DNA of 64,000 nt from Mangifera indica (GCF_011075055.1 NC_058153.1:8990001-9054000), one strand, 5' to 3'. Counted from the stretch's first letter, positions 1 to 11,689 are shown. The notes: a model not told the origin generated them from the letters alone. Translations and numbers: made by a program.

Positions 1-854
1 TTGAGCATCCCAACATTGGAATACGAATAAATGATTATAGACTCAATTAAAAAATATTGTAGTTGTTTGAATCAGTAATTACATCTTTTTAATCGAATTT
101 GCTTTAGATGTTATCTCTCTTGTATTACTTCCAACACAGTTATAGAGAAACAGAGAGAGAGACAAAGTAGTTTATTAGGGTGGCGTCATGGATGGGTAAA
201 GAGGAGAAGGATGTTACACCTAGCCACTAATCCCCACCCACCCCATGGGGTTAGCCTGTTCTTTCCCTAAATGTCACCACTGGTGGGAACCTCGACCTAT
301 CTACATGTTTGGGATGCCTCTTTCACACCCGCTTTACTGATGAGCTTACAATTAGCATAACAATTTATAAGCCCCCATGATTCCCCCCACATTCACACAT
401 CACTAGTGCAACAATTTACTAGCCCACACATTTTGCCACACATTCACGCTTCACCAGCACAACAATTTATAAGCCCTTACATTTTCCCTCATATTTAGGC
501 ATCATTAACACAACAAGTTCCTAGTTGTAATACCCTAGTTATTCTCCGACACAACATTCATTTGTCGGGCCATCCACAAGCTATGTGTCTATAGATTATT
601 TGCAATAGATGCTAATTGAGTAATCTACAATAGTGCAAAGTCATATGGACCAAAGCTTGATGACCGTTGTAGACTAAGTCAATCTGATGTGGATAGAGTT
701 AGATAAAAATATGTATCGAATAAACATGCATTTGAAAGCCACCAAGTCATCCTATTGCTCCACCCCTACAAAAGTGCAGGTTCTTTTGACATGTTATATT
801 AGTGTTGTAACTAATATTTGATGTTTACTTGAAAATACTGATATTATAATTATG
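1..854. other. Unassigned AT-rich sequence at the left edge
   Basis: No reading frame of note and no recognisable gene. Apart from the 51-bp tandem repeat listed separately, the stretch is AT-rich with a C-rich patch around 225-245. It lies upstream of the Ulp1-like relic and may be the outer part of the same Mutator-like element, but I could not find a matching terminal inverted repeat. Confidence 0.4.
359..525. repeat. 51-bp tandem repeat, about 3.3 copies
   Basis: The phrase AACAATTTATAAGCCC recurs at 359, 410 (as AACAATTTACTAGCCC), 461 and, more diverged, 512, an exact spacing of 51 bases each time. Each unit continues with a C-rich part and a CATTCACRC-type tract. Seen directly; the link to the neighbouring MULE is inference. 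Confidence 0.75.
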
Positions 855-1880
855 TAGGAGAAAGACCTTTCCTAGGACGAAACCGAATAGGAGCCACCAA
901 CCAATGAAGAACCACCTTCTAAGAATGCAACAAGGAAGGCCAGCACTAAAGACTTACATCTGTTATAAAGACAACGTTTGGTTGATTTGTTAAGAAAAGG
1001 AAGCACAAAGCAAGTCTATTCACAAACTTGACAAAACTACAAAGGAACAAAGACTTTCAGAATGATTCAACTACGTTAATACATCCCATTGATGCCTCAT
1101 GATACAAGGATTTTCATGATTGGTTCAACACTATTAGTAATTCTGACATAAAAAACGTATTTTCATTGGGTTAAGTGAAAAAAACCGGTTTCTAACATAA
1201 ATTGATGGCCTTGGATGACATGTCGATAGACAAAGTATAATTTTTCTTCAACTTCTATACCATTTAATATAAAATGATTGTTTTTTATAAAATGACCAAG
1301 TGACATGTTTTACTTTCCAACATAGCATATTGATAGTTACTTATATATCTTGAGGAGTGCATATAAGGATCAAAATTGGACGACTGTCTCCACATCATTT
1401 GTTGCACATATCATTTTGCAAGTACGAAAGTTTTTTGAGATGGGGTCTAACCATAAATGGTCACCTCTTTTTATTAATCAGATAAATGACATTTCTAATT
1501 TGGAAATTAACCTTTACTTTTGCCTATGAAACATAGTTGATAAAGTAATGAAGCAATACCTAATTATTAGTTATATTACATCGGCTTTTATAACATCATT
1601 AAACAATGTTTTTTAATGTTGTGTGTACCAGGTTTACTTTCCCTTTAACATTGAAAAGGAGCATTAGGTTTATGGTGAGTATCATTTGCATGAATGGTCA
1701 CTAACGGTGTATAACTCTGCCAATTACACGAAAGATGTTACAAAATTTAAAGAGTAGATGCGACCATTTGGGACATTGTGGAATATGATGAAGGCAAATG
1801 GTTATTGAGAGAAATTAGGTTGTACTCCATGGATTGATGAGTAGGTCATCACATGTAGTAAGATTAGCATTCCCAAGCAA
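855..1880 (+). pseudogene. Decayed Ulp1-type cysteine protease (C48) gene, probably MULE-borne
   Basis: Broken plus-strand gene. A block at about 1316-1500 reads HIDSYLYILRSAYKDQNW followed by an amphipathic stretch. After an intron-like gap ending in a pyrimidine-poor AG near 1631, a block at about 1632-1860 reads VYFPFNIEKEH, then a stop where Ulp1 proteases have W, then HEWSLTVYNSAN. This is the strand-turn-strand around the catalytic His and Asp of Ulp1/SENP SUMO proteases (HWVL ... VYDS), with the Asp position now Asn. The region 860-960 may be an upstream exon rich in Glu, Pro and Lys. At least three stops are present, so it is dead. Plant Ulp1 domains of this sort are often carried by Mutator-like (Kaonashi) or CACTA elements. 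The transposase relic facing it supports a MULE origin. Confidence 0.55.
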
Positions 1881-2600
1881 AATATTTAACAACTTTAAAG
1901 AGTTGGGTGGCCACCAGTATATTCAAGGCATGCAATGTGTAAGTGTTTTTCTGTTCTAAATTAATATTTATGTCGGCATTAATATTTTTATGTGTTCCTC
2001 TTTATTAATTAAATATTTCATGATTGTCTAAGGTTTTCATGATTTGAGCTCAATGCATCACCATTAAGTGTAATATCACTTATATAATGTACAATTATGT
2101 TAATGTATCAAGATTGGTATAAATGTTTTCTTAATGTAATATCACTTATATAATGTACAATTATATTGATGTATCGTGATTAGTATCAATGTTTTGTTAG
2201 GATAAGATTTAGGTAAATATCAAATTAAGTTACAATAATTGACAAATATGTTTTCATATAACTGTGCACATTTAATGGCAATTCAAAATAATCTTATAAG
2301 TGAGATTTATTTTTCATATAAGTGATATCCATTAATATTTCAATGACAAACATGTACTCAACATAAATAAATATATTAGATTTATTTATAGATATACAAT
2401 TGACATACATGAAACAACAAAAATAAATACAGTACATTTGCATGTCAGCTAAAACTCGCCCTTTACATCAATCAAAAACTCAAGAGGAAGATGTCACAAT
2501 TATAGGTGTTGGACCTAAACATGCATTTCTAACATGACTAGGTTCATGACATCTACTGAAGAAATGTTGTTGAATTCCTCACCTTGTGAAGCTTTTCTGT
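1881..2600. other. Spacer between convergent Ulp1-like and transposase relics
   Basis: AT-rich sequence with no coding signature. It holds a short local duplication: TAATATCACTTATATAATGT occurs at about 2070 and again at about 2137, each followed by TGTATCRWGATT. It probably contains the 3' ends of the two facing relic genes. Confidence 0.4.
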
Positions 2601-2617
2601 AGTGGCTAGACAGTCGA

Positions 2618-3660
2618 CTAGATCGTCACTTTTGCATTGGGGGTGGATGAATTTTTACATATATTTTTAGGATGAACCCATGTGGACTGATCACCAAGAG
2701 GATTCACAGCTTCGTTGTACACTCCCCGTAAATATTCAATGGAGTAATACATACTCACCCATTGATAGCAATATGGTAGATTATTGTAGCGTGCAACTAC
2801 AACATGTGTACAAGGAATAATTGATAGTTGAAATTTTCCACAACAGCATGAGTGTTCCACTAGAACAACATTGTAAGACTTCTATCGCATGTCATGAACT
2901 TCGTATCGGTAAACATTGATTGGTTTGACAATCATGTTTGCTAATTTATAAATATGTCCAACAATTTTATCCTCAACCCATTATGTTAACGGATGACTAC
3001 ACGCAATTGAAAAAAAAAAGAACTAACCCAACATTAATAAATATTAATTACTAAATAAGAAATTGGATAAATGTAATATTTTTCGAACAATGTTCAATTC
3101 ACCTGTCAAATTTCTTTTATTATAAAACCATTGTTGTATTATACTACAAATAAACGCTACTAGGATGGTGATTGGCAAACCATGTGCAGTTATTAATAAA
3201 ACGTTAAATGATTCAATAATATTGATAGTCATTATATTGTGTCAATACATGTTAAAATGGGCTCATACCCATTTATCATATGCAATATCTATAAAATATG
3301 TTGTTGCATAGGGATTTACATAATAAATATATCTCGTAACATTATCAAAATTAGAGAGACATTATGTCTTTGCAACCCTCCAGAATATTCCTTCAATTGA
3401 TTTCGTTTTCTTGTATTAAACATACAAATTACCTTTGATGTGATGATTGCCATAATCGTGATAAACATTAGATAACATGTTTGACAATCACGCAATTATT
3501 GTTGAGTGTCAGTCTAAAATAATCGTCTAGTTCGAAATATCACCAATGCACATATATAAATATATAAGAAACAGTGTCCACGACTCCATGTCTTCTTTGC
3601 ACTCAATACTGAATGTCAATGGATAAATCGAATTTTATCCATAATTAATTTTACATAGGC
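2618..3660 (-). pseudogene. Mutator-like (MULE) transposase relic
   Basis: Minus-strand transposase fragment. From its N-terminal side: about 3600-3420 carries residues resembling SWTLFL, then D-stop-HSTI and SNMLSNVYHDYGNHHIKGN, which fits the second catalytic Asp region (ISDRH...) of MULE transposases. Around 3310-3044 it reads NPYATTYFIDIAYDKWV, two stops, then MTINIIESFNVLL and LPITILV...QQWFYNKRN, the conserved block after the catalytic Glu. The segment 2860-2618 carries a SWIM zinc finger (CCCGKFQLSIIPCTHV, pattern CxC-xn-CxH) and the YYSIEYLRGVYNEAVNPLGD tail. The enzyme would cut and join MULE ends in the nucleus. Several stops and frame changes show it is inactive. The N-terminal part, beyond about 3660, was not recognised. 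Confidence 0.8.
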
Positions 3661-4505
3661 TTATAACACGTTGACTTAACAAGTGTAATACCCTAATTAA
3701 TTTGTGTCAAAGCCAATGCCAATGACAAGTCATTGCGATAGCATTTGCCATTGAGAATCTTTGTGTAATAAAATTATATATAAACTCATAATATATTTAA
3801 TTCTACCCAGTGAAAAGGAAAAACAATTTCATCATTTTATCAATTTACAGATTTAAATTTCACTCTGGTATCTAGCACGGTGATACTAGAATGAAATATG
3901 GCATTTGTATCTTCATCTAGCAGTGCCTAGGGCGGAAAAAAGGATAATGTCAACTTAATGATCATCGAGATTCAAACTGACAATTTAGTGGCAGTCAAGG
4001 GTCAATAAAATTATCGCATTAAAACCATAGATTTCCTCAAGCCAGACAAAATTTATGTAGAGGGATTCACATACTTCAAAAAAAAAAAATGTTGAATGAG
4101 CTCTCACTGAAGCCTAGTTTTGTATCCCACAATCTTGATAGTCCTGAAACTTAAGAGATATAATATTATAAGAAACTTGTATAAATCGAAATGTCAAACT
4201 CAACTAGAACATTGTTTCCATCTAAAACATAAAGCATTGTGTACACAACCTGAACAAACCATTCTAGATACTACATGCAGTGACAGATGATCACATATCA
4301 TGCACAAATCAAGTGGCAATGCTGTTCATTAAAACAACACTATTTGACTTCTGGATATACACCAAGCCACATCTTATAGCTATATTTCAAGCACATCATA
4401 CTACCCAAAAATTAGCCAACTTACTCAACATGGGTGAATGCTTTGCAGCATGGTGTTGTTCAAGCTTAGACCAACATGATTGGCATTTTTTGCAGAATGT
4501 AGATA
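3661..4505. other. Flank between MULE relic and the RPA2 stop codon
   Basis: No gene seen. The part next to 4505 should include the RPA2 3' untranslated region (transcribed on the minus strand). A 3' end could not be fixed because several AATAAA-like signals are possible in such AT-rich sequence. A small plus-strand frame at 4280-4516 overlaps the last RPA2 exon and has no recognisable family. Confidence 0.4.
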
Positions 4506-7500
4506 TCACGCATTGACAGCAGATTTGTAGTGAAACTCATCAACCGAGTAAACTAAACTATTTTCATTAAGATATTCTAAAACTTCCCTGTCAGAGTTAA
4601 AAAAGAACAAATCTTCAGTTATAATGTTTAATTGTGCATGTGCAACCAAGAGAGACAGAGACATACATGAGCTTATCCATTGGAAGATTAAGCTGTTTAG
4701 CAATTTCGCTGCAATGTATCCCATTGTTAATTGCACTGAAAACAGAGAATACAACAATATGCAGAATTCAGCAAACTCACTGAAATAAAAAAGTTGATTA
4801 AGGACTAAGAAAACTTGGAATACAAATGTGAAATTAGCGAAATAATGTTGAATTCATAAAGTTTCAGGTATAATTGACATTTTACAACATCGAGACAAAT
4901 CATAAATTCAAGAACACACAAGTTAGAAACAGAAAGTCCAATCTATTGCTAGGTTATATAAATTGGATGTGCCTTGGAAATGAATTTGGATTTGAGTTTC
5001 CGGTTCAACTTCATTTTTATTTAAAAAAAGGGGCTGGAAATAAATAAGAACACATAAGAGAGTTTCCACATGCACTTGATTTGTTTGGAGAATGCATTTA
5101 CAATAACAACTTACACAGGTTCCAAAAGGAAATTACCAAATTACACATTAAAAATTTATTCTTGAATTTCTAGATCCATATTTTTAAATTCACTAATCAA
5201 AGGAAAACTCTGAGAACATTTTACCATAGTTACGCATTTGAAAAAAAAGTAACTAGTAGTACTTGGTTTGTTTATAATCAATTGTTAATCAATTTATCAA
5301 GCAGTGAAAACATGATGTCCAGATAAGCAGTAACAAAAATAAATTCTCCACAAGCAAGCAAAAGGATGAAGGATAAGGAAAATGGAAAAACAGAGAAGAT
5401 GACTTTTGCTACATTTTACAATAGTTGTGGTATGCAGGGCAACAAGGCATTTCAAGATTAGAGAATATCAAATATAACTTACAGGAACTCAGGTCTCCGC
5501 AAAAAGTTCAAGACAATCTGATAAATGCTCTTGTCTCCATCAAAGCTATAATGGCCAGAGAACTGAGAAAATGATAAACGTTATGAGGACCACACAACGG
5601 ACCAATCTAACTCAGCAACAATTATTTTTCAATCTTGAGATCTTTTACTTGATTAGAAGGAACAGCTTGATATTCCTTCAGAGGGGTATTAATAGCAGTA
5701 GAATTTATCATTTGGGGATGAGCCATGATGCCAGCCTGTAATTTATCAGAATAAATTCAAATTCTATCAGAAGAACAGCTCAAACTGCATTCTCTATGAA
5801 CACAAGTATTCATATCAATATCAATTACAAGGTCATGTGAAAAAATCAGAGCAACACATAGATTAGTACCCGTAAATTGGTGTTATATACATGAACATAT
5901 ATGCACTCGATAAAATGGCTTGTAATCTCATTGAAGTCAATCACAGGCCTGAAAACCACACCACGTATAAGTTAAAACGCTGCATTTGTACCGTAGTATG
6001 GGCTAACATGAAGCACATAAAGTTATGTTATCAGTGAATGTGACAATAAGCAAAGTGCAGCAACAAACCAACCATCAGAGGGAATTTCCAGTATCCCCAC
6101 CCATAGGCAGTTGTAATCATAATCAAACAAACTAGCAATAAAAGGCTGAATCCAAAGAGAACTTTCTCAACTTGTGGGTGCTGTATCAATATAGCACATC
6201 GAAACTCCCTCAACTTTCTAAGAAAAGATGTCTACCATGAAAAGATAGCAAATAGTGATGGACATCTAGACTTGTCTTATGGTTGTCCAAATCCAAAGCA
6301 ACAGCATTTATCATAGCCAGTGACCAGAGGATTAGTAAAATTGCTTCAGATGGCAACAAATATACTAAGAACAGTAAGCCCCATGGTTCAACTAGAAGGG
6401 GTGAATAGAATTAAGTCAAGAGTCAAAATTAAAGTAGGATATCTACGTGAAACTACCGTTAAAACAATCAACACATGACTAATATTCGTGAGCTCAAGTT
6501 GGTTTCATAAAGTATAATAAGCACCCAGGTTCGCAACCATGTAAACATTGGTCCCTGAGTTGGGCCACTATACAAAGGCAAAGATTCCAGTAACTGACTC
6601 AACCACTTCTAGACTCCTCAAACAAAGAATATAGAGCAAACCTAAAATAAAATCAAAACAGTAAAAGTGACACAATGGGTATGGATTAGGGTCCATCAAG
6701 TTCAGGCCTAATGTTTTGTCATGGTCATACCTAGTTTGGGGATCAACTAGGAGCCTTATAAGCATGTGACAGAGCCATCTTCTTTCTCCAAAAATGGAAA
6801 TATGAACAAATTTGTAAATTTTCTTTTACAAAGTAGAATTTTTTAAATACATGTGTTAGGATCGGGACCCCTTTCCTCATTCCATAGTTTATGTTTTATT
6901 ATAAAAATGGTAGTTAGGTTTCAAATAAGGGAGGAAGAAAAAATTATTAGGGTTTTTGGTAGTGTGGTTAGCCACCTTTGGTTGATTATGGGAAGTCTTT
7001 GGCATCTCGAACGGACAGCAAATAGGAGGTCTCAAACTCCTCGAATTGTCCGATTTATCTTTGTAATCTTTCCTCTTAATGAAATCAATGAAATAGTGTC
7101 TCAGTTTATTTTGTTTACTGTTTTATTTTTCTGTTTTTATTGAATAAAGTGTGGAAACCCTAACAAGTGAAGAAGAGGAGGGGGCAAGTCATCAGAGTAT
7201 TGTCCAATAATAGTAGTGGGATTAATAATAAGGCATGGAGAAAGAATCATTTAGAAAATTATTAATAGTGGTAGTAAAAGTTGAATCATTACCTCAAGGA
7301 ATAGGCATTTAAGGTCCTTTTATCCTGAAGGGATTTCAAGTGTCCATAAACACGAACATACATTCCTTGCCTAAAAAAATATTACAAAAATATAAATTAA
7401 AATTAAAGCACCTTAAAACACTTATTGAGGCAAAATAGTAGTTAGTCAAATTCTTATAACTGTTTAGAGCCCCAAATCCAATTGATCGGAGAAAGAAAAG

Positions 7501-8848
7501 ATTCTTATGGCAGCCATTTCCGTTTTCAACTCCAATCCTCCTCCAAAATAAATTACACGAAAAAAGAACATAAAAGAAAATATCTCGCATTCCCAATAAG
7601 AAAACTAAAGTTTGGCAATCAAATGAAGTAAATAAACAGCCAACAAAAAGTAGAAAGATAATCCAATTACAACATCATTGACTTTTAATAAAGGAGAGGG
7701 CATATTGCAAATACAAAAACAGAGACATACAAGATTTGGCTTACTTCGTTGAATTCCAAGCGCTCATGAGCCCTATAGAAACACAAACAGACAACAGTGG
7801 AACAGATTCAAGATTTTAAACAGAAAAAGAAAAAGAAAAAGGCCAGTTATATGAACTTCAATAGGAAGAAAAATCATATGCCAAAGCTGACCATCTACTG
7901 CATTCAATCTTCCCTGTGCCATCATCAATAAGGAAGGTAAACTGGGGTTCCTTATCTTGCATATCACATACCTTCCCAACAATTGTAACCTAACCAAATG
8001 CACGCTCAAAAAACCAATCAAGAAAAATAGGGAACAAAAAAAAAATTACTGCAAAGTCAAGTTTCCACAAAACTTACAGTGCTGACATCAATACCATCAA
8101 TTGTAGCAGTCAATTCAATACTACTTGATATTTCATTTAGCTGCTTCACAGTCAATGGAAGCAGGGTCCGGACAATTCGATTCTGCAAAATACGAATGCA
8201 TTCGAAAAATTCGCACACATAACCAAGCAGAAAATAAGAAACCTTGTTAGCTATAGAAAAATAGTCCCAAGAAAAAATAAGTCAACATTATCAAATGCTG
8301 AGCATATTCTAAAAAATTATATCTAGTTTTCACCATTCAGTAATCACGAGGTGAGCATGTGTTTCAATTCACCCTAAAATAAATAAGTACTGAGTACCTT
8401 TTTTTCCATTTTCTAGGCAGCCACGCTGAGTACTACTACATTATTTTGGTACCAAGACAAATAATTCTTTCCGGTTTTTATTTTTTTTAACTTTAAACAC
8501 AAACTTATTTGCCCATATTGCATTTATACAATTATATACTTTAATAATCCGAGAACTAGGGGGGAAAATCGTTTAATCATCTTAGCAACAAGAAAAACAC
8601 AATCTATCACCGAAAACAATAAAGCTTTATTAAATTTTCTGAATACCCATTGTACTAATTAATACTAATAGCGTAATTAGTGGAAAGGGTATTCAAAACT
8701 AACATAAAATAAAAAAATAAAAAAGTAAAACAAGAAAGAGAGTTACTTTGGAAACAGAGGAGGAGTTATTGGGGTTAACGGTGGCCTGAGATGGCATGAA
8801 TCCTCCGCCGGAGAAGGCGGTGGCGCCGTCGAATTCTCCTGAATACAT
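4506..8848 (-). CDS. RPA2: Replication protein A 32 kDa subunit (RPA2), ten exons, 273 aa
   Basis: Middle subunit of the nuclear single-strand DNA-binding complex RPA, used in replication, repair and recombination. Exons in coding order: 8848-8747, 8182-8078, 7989-7892, 7772-7731, 7370-7293, 5948-5870, 5735-5649, 5562-5483, 4735-4667, 4587-4506. All introns are GT-AG; the lengths total 822 nt, one open frame ending in TGA. The start (MYSGEFDGATAFSGGGFMPS) is the typical plant RPA2 N-terminus, a Gly/Ser-rich tail that is phosphorylated in the family. Residues about 35-168 form the OB fold (VTIVGKVCDMQDKEPQFTFL, then GQGMYVRVYGHLKS-like text). Residues about 198-273 form the C-terminal winged helix (FSGHYSFDG ... 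LVYSVDEFHYKSAVNA) that contacts repair partners. The length is normal for the family. The third donor (ATG/GTCAGC) is the weakest splice site. The 1.34-kb fifth intron holds an LTR-like insertion. Confidence 0.95.
6854..7165. repeat. LTR-like 312-bp insertion in RPA2 intron 5
   Basis: The segment begins TGTTAGGATC and ends GAAACCCTAACA, so it has TG...CA ends within a 7-base inverted repeat (TGTTAGG/CCTAACA), as in solo LTRs. It contains a T-rich part with AATGAAATCAATGAAAT like the 3' part of small plant LTRs. The flanking five bases (ACATG and AGTGA) do not match, so no target duplication supports it. A TRIM or MITE is the alternative. Confidence 0.45.
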
Positions 8849-8930
8849 TTTTCTTAATGTTTAATTTTTGCTTTTTGGGCTTTTTGTGAGTGTGTGATTT
8901 GTGAGAGGCCAGCTGATATATTTTAACATT
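8849..8930 (-). promoter_or_regulatory. Putative RPA2 core promoter and short 5' leader
   Basis: On the minus strand, an AAATATATC element at about 8925-8916 lies 68-77 bases upstream of the ATG. That is a plausible TATA box with a leader of about 40 bases. No E2F site (TTTSSCGC) was found in this stretch. The start site is not shown by the sequence, so this is a weak inference. Confidence 0.3.
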
Positions 8931-9665
8931 TTTTTATTTACAGCAGTTCGGTTTCTGGCCAATTTTATTTTAATTTCTATTTTTTTTTTTTACTGGAATA
9001 TACAGAAGAACGTATAAGAAAAAGATACTTTTATTATTAATAGGATAATTAATTAAAATGAGTAAAATTGAGAAGATCAATTTGGCATTGAGCGAGTCTT
9101 TGAGGATTATATAGATATGACATTAAACTTAAACAATGTTATTTATATATAAAGAAGTCTTGAATTCATTTTTTACAACTGAAAATCTGCATGATAAACC
9201 CTTATATCGAAAATAAATTATACATATTAAATTGACAAGATTTCCAATAATTTCAATCAATTTTTTCAAATAAAATTGAGGCCATGGTGAGGGTTTTTTA
9301 TATCTTTTTGACGCACATGGTAGATTTTTTATATTTGCTAATCATTGGGTTATTGTTATTTTTCATTCTAAGTTTTATTAACATGTATTTTTCAGATTTT
9401 TAGTTTGTTATTTATAATGAAGTATAAAATTGCAAATATTGTGAAAATTATTTTTTCTTTTTTTAGTGCATAAAGTTATCTTTGAGTGTAAGATAAAATA
9501 TCTCTTAATCTTGTATATGTAAAATGTCAAAAAAATACCTTGCAAGCTAGTCAAGCTTAGTTTGACCTATAGAAAAATGAGCTCAAGCTTGAGTAAAATT
9601 ACAAGTAGCTCATGAATAAAATTAAAACAACATCATTTTAATTAAAAGAAAAAACATTGTTGTTT
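8931..9665. other. Intergenic DNA between RPA2 and the retrotransposon nest
   Basis: AT-rich with no reading frame or repeat that I recognise. It is upstream of RPA2 and so may hold its distal regulatory sequence. The nearest element edge is the copia C LTR at 9671. Confidence 0.4.
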
Positions 9666-9670
9666 TAAAT

Positions 9671-10205
9671 TGTAGGAAAATATTGAGCATGCCAATGTTG
9701 TGAATTGAATTCAGAAAAAAAATAAATTCGGCATACCCGATATCAATTTCATTTGTTGGATGATTCAAATGCTTTTTGATGATCGACATTAGTCATTTTC
9801 CATGATGCCATTTGCCTCCATGTACTACTATTTTGAGAGACCTTAGATTTTTATGTTTATTATGGTTTGTCAGAGTTTTCGGAGAGAAGCAGAGAATTGA
9901 ATAGCATATAAAAAATGACGTTCCTAATCAATTTTTTTTTTTGATAAACCCCAAGGGCCCACAGCCACTTAGACCTACAACTATGGACCAAACAAATCAG
10001 GGATATGCTTTGTCATAGTACATCACATTGGAGTCTCCAACTCATAAGTGCAAGCCTCGAACCCTGATTGCTTGCTAATAAGCTCAAGGCACATGAACTC
10101 TGACCGTTTGCGAATGACCCTTAGCCCTTCACCATTTAGGCCAACCTCTGGGGTTAAGTTCTTAATCATTTGGCAGTTTTAGGACATTTAAATAGATATC
10201 CAACA
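9671..10205 (-). repeat. Copia C left (3') LTR, carrying a SINE
   Basis: On the minus strand it begins TGTTGGATATC and ends TTTTCCTACA. It aligns along its length with 35309-35609 except for the 228-base SINE and its duplicated target. Without the SINE the LTR is about 300 bases. A pyrimidine run on this strand (polypurine on the minus strand) follows at 10213-10228, as expected just inside a 3' LTR. Confidence 0.75.
9931..10158 (-). mobile_element. tRNA-derived SINE with A and B boxes, poly(A) tail and target duplication
   Basis: Minus-strand SINE of about 228 bases. It has a Pol III A box (TGGCCTAAATG, 10143-10133, fits TRGYNNARNNG), a B box (GTTCGAGGC, 10062-10054, fits GWTCRANNC) and a terminal A tract (T run at 9932-9942). 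Flanking direct repeats TTCCTAATCA (9921-9930) and TTCTTAATCA (10159-10168) are the target duplication, with one mismatch. The sister LTR at about 35560 has the single uninterrupted copy ATTCCTAATTATTTGGC, the empty site. The family resembles plant SINEs with a GGTTGGC... head; the exact family was not determined. Confidence 0.88.
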
Positions 10206-10321
10206 ATCAATAACCCCCCCGCCCCACCAAAAAAAAACTTGGGCAAACAAATCTTATTCAATAGTAGTTTCATGCTTACAAGGATGTCATACAACCTCGT
10301 AAGAAACCTATACTTGGAGCT

Positions 10322-10457
10322 TTCTTGTTAGTTTCGGCATAACCTAAGGGCTTGTCCTAGGTATGCTTGTGTTAAGCTTAATCTAGGGGCTTTGTCCTAG
10401 ATAAGCACTTGTACATCCTTTCTTTGGTATAAAATTATTATTACTTACCAAAAAAAA
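10322..10457 (+). mobile_element. Short 3'-end LINE or SINE insertion with 21-bp target duplication
   Basis: About 136 bases ending TATTACTTACC plus an A tract. It is flanked by AAGAAACCTATACTTGGAGC at 10301 and the same text with one extra G at 10458. Long duplications plus an A tail mark target-primed reverse transcription. The TTGTACATCCTTTCTTTGG text resembles plant LINE 3' ends. The body has two related halves (AAGGGCTTGTCCTAGGTA and AGGGGCTTTGTCCTAGATA). A heavily 5'-truncated LINE or a LINE-derived SINE are both possible. Confidence 0.75.
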
Positions 10458-10697
10458 AAGAAACCTATACTTGGGAGCTAATTACTATGTATATGTTAGG
10501 AATGACATAGCCATTTCAACATGAATAAAACATAATAAAGCATTTGTCTCGTTGTACCATAGATTTACTCGATAGTACTAGCTCCCTTTAATCCACAAAT
10601 TATCATTGTGTTATTATCTTATGTATTTATGATTAAGTCAATTCTTTCTCATGAGTGACAAGATCGGTCAACAGATGGACACATGGAATAAATAAAT

Positions 10698-10700
<3 letters not shown>

Positions 10701-10766
<66 letters not shown>
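10701..10766. repeat. (TA)33 microsatellite
   Basis: Sixty-six bases of uninterrupted TA dinucleotide within the 3' part of copia C. Length is likely to be variable between individuals, and assembly of such a tract can be wrong. Confidence 0.97.
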
Positions 10767-10772
<6 letters not shown>

Positions 10773-11689
10773 TCCTCTTTTATTCGAAATTCTCAGTTTA
10801 GACTTAGCTACTTTTCTAGTTATGTTTCATAGATTGAATCATGTGTAGTCATTAGTGTCAAGTTGAAATAACAATACCAAAAGTAAACATTGAACAACAA
10901 TAAAGAATCTAAGGGTATTAACATGAGGTAAACCTCAAAAGTCTCATACCATGAGGAAGCAGGGATTCATTCTCTTACTACTTCAATTTGTTGACTTACT
11001 TATGCACACATGGTATAAATCATGTGTTACAGTATGTGTTTTTTATAAATGTCATTACTTCAACACTATACAAATCTTAATTTAGTCGTTGCACCCAATG
11101 TGTAACTTGAGTTCTTAATCACCTTCACACTTAGAGGTATTTATACTTGTTAAAAACTCACATATGACATTTACAGATTATTTGGATATGGAGAATCCAA
11201 ATCAGTCATTATCAAATGTATCTATTTATGATTACATCTTGATTTATCATTAATGCAACATTTCGACTCTAACAATTCTTTTCTCGAGAAATTTGTCTTT
11301 TATTGACATGTTTTCTTAGTGCCACTTTTCTTAAGAATTATGTCTTATCTTTGCTTGTTTTCTCAGTGTCAAAGGTGATTGTTCATACCAATCTTTAACT
11401 TATGTGACATTATAATCTTGTTGAGTTTTCAAACAAAAATGATATGTATACAGTGAAAACCCAAAAATTTCGAGATACAAGTTCAAAATAAAATGAACTT
11501 AAAGGCATAGTTTTCGACATTGTCATCAGTACAATATATAAGTTTAATAACTTATCAATCACACTCTATGTAATAAAAAGATTTAACATGTACAAGATAT
11601 AAATCTCTTAAAACAAGTTTGGTCAACCATACGATGGGTAAAATTATATTGTACGCCCACTTCTCTTTTGAAAATGATGGCTCTTAAAC
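10767..11689 (-). other. Copia C 3' region without clear coding text
   Basis: Lies between the RNase H relic and the microsatellite and should be the last part of copia C pol plus its 3' untranslated sequence. I could not align it confidently to a conserved motif; it is AT-rich and full of stops. Confidence 0.4.

Noticed and set aside
4280..4516. 78-codon plus-strand frame next to RPA2
   Set aside because: Overlaps the last RPA2 exon and its 3' flank on the other strand and has no family resemblance.
6031..6213. Minus-strand 60-codon frame in RPA2 intron 5
   Set aside because: It lies wholly in the intron, has no family resemblance, and the spliced RPA2 frame is complete without it.
10054..10143. 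Possible tRNA gene from the A and B boxes on the minus strand
   Set aside because: The sequence cannot fold into a cloverleaf that I can see and it has an A tail and target duplication, so it is a SINE.
9671..10205. Reading the two copia C LTRs as the ends of one intact 26-kb giant element
   Set aside because: The intervening DNA is shown by target duplications to be mostly later insertions; the element's own DNA is only about 7 kb.
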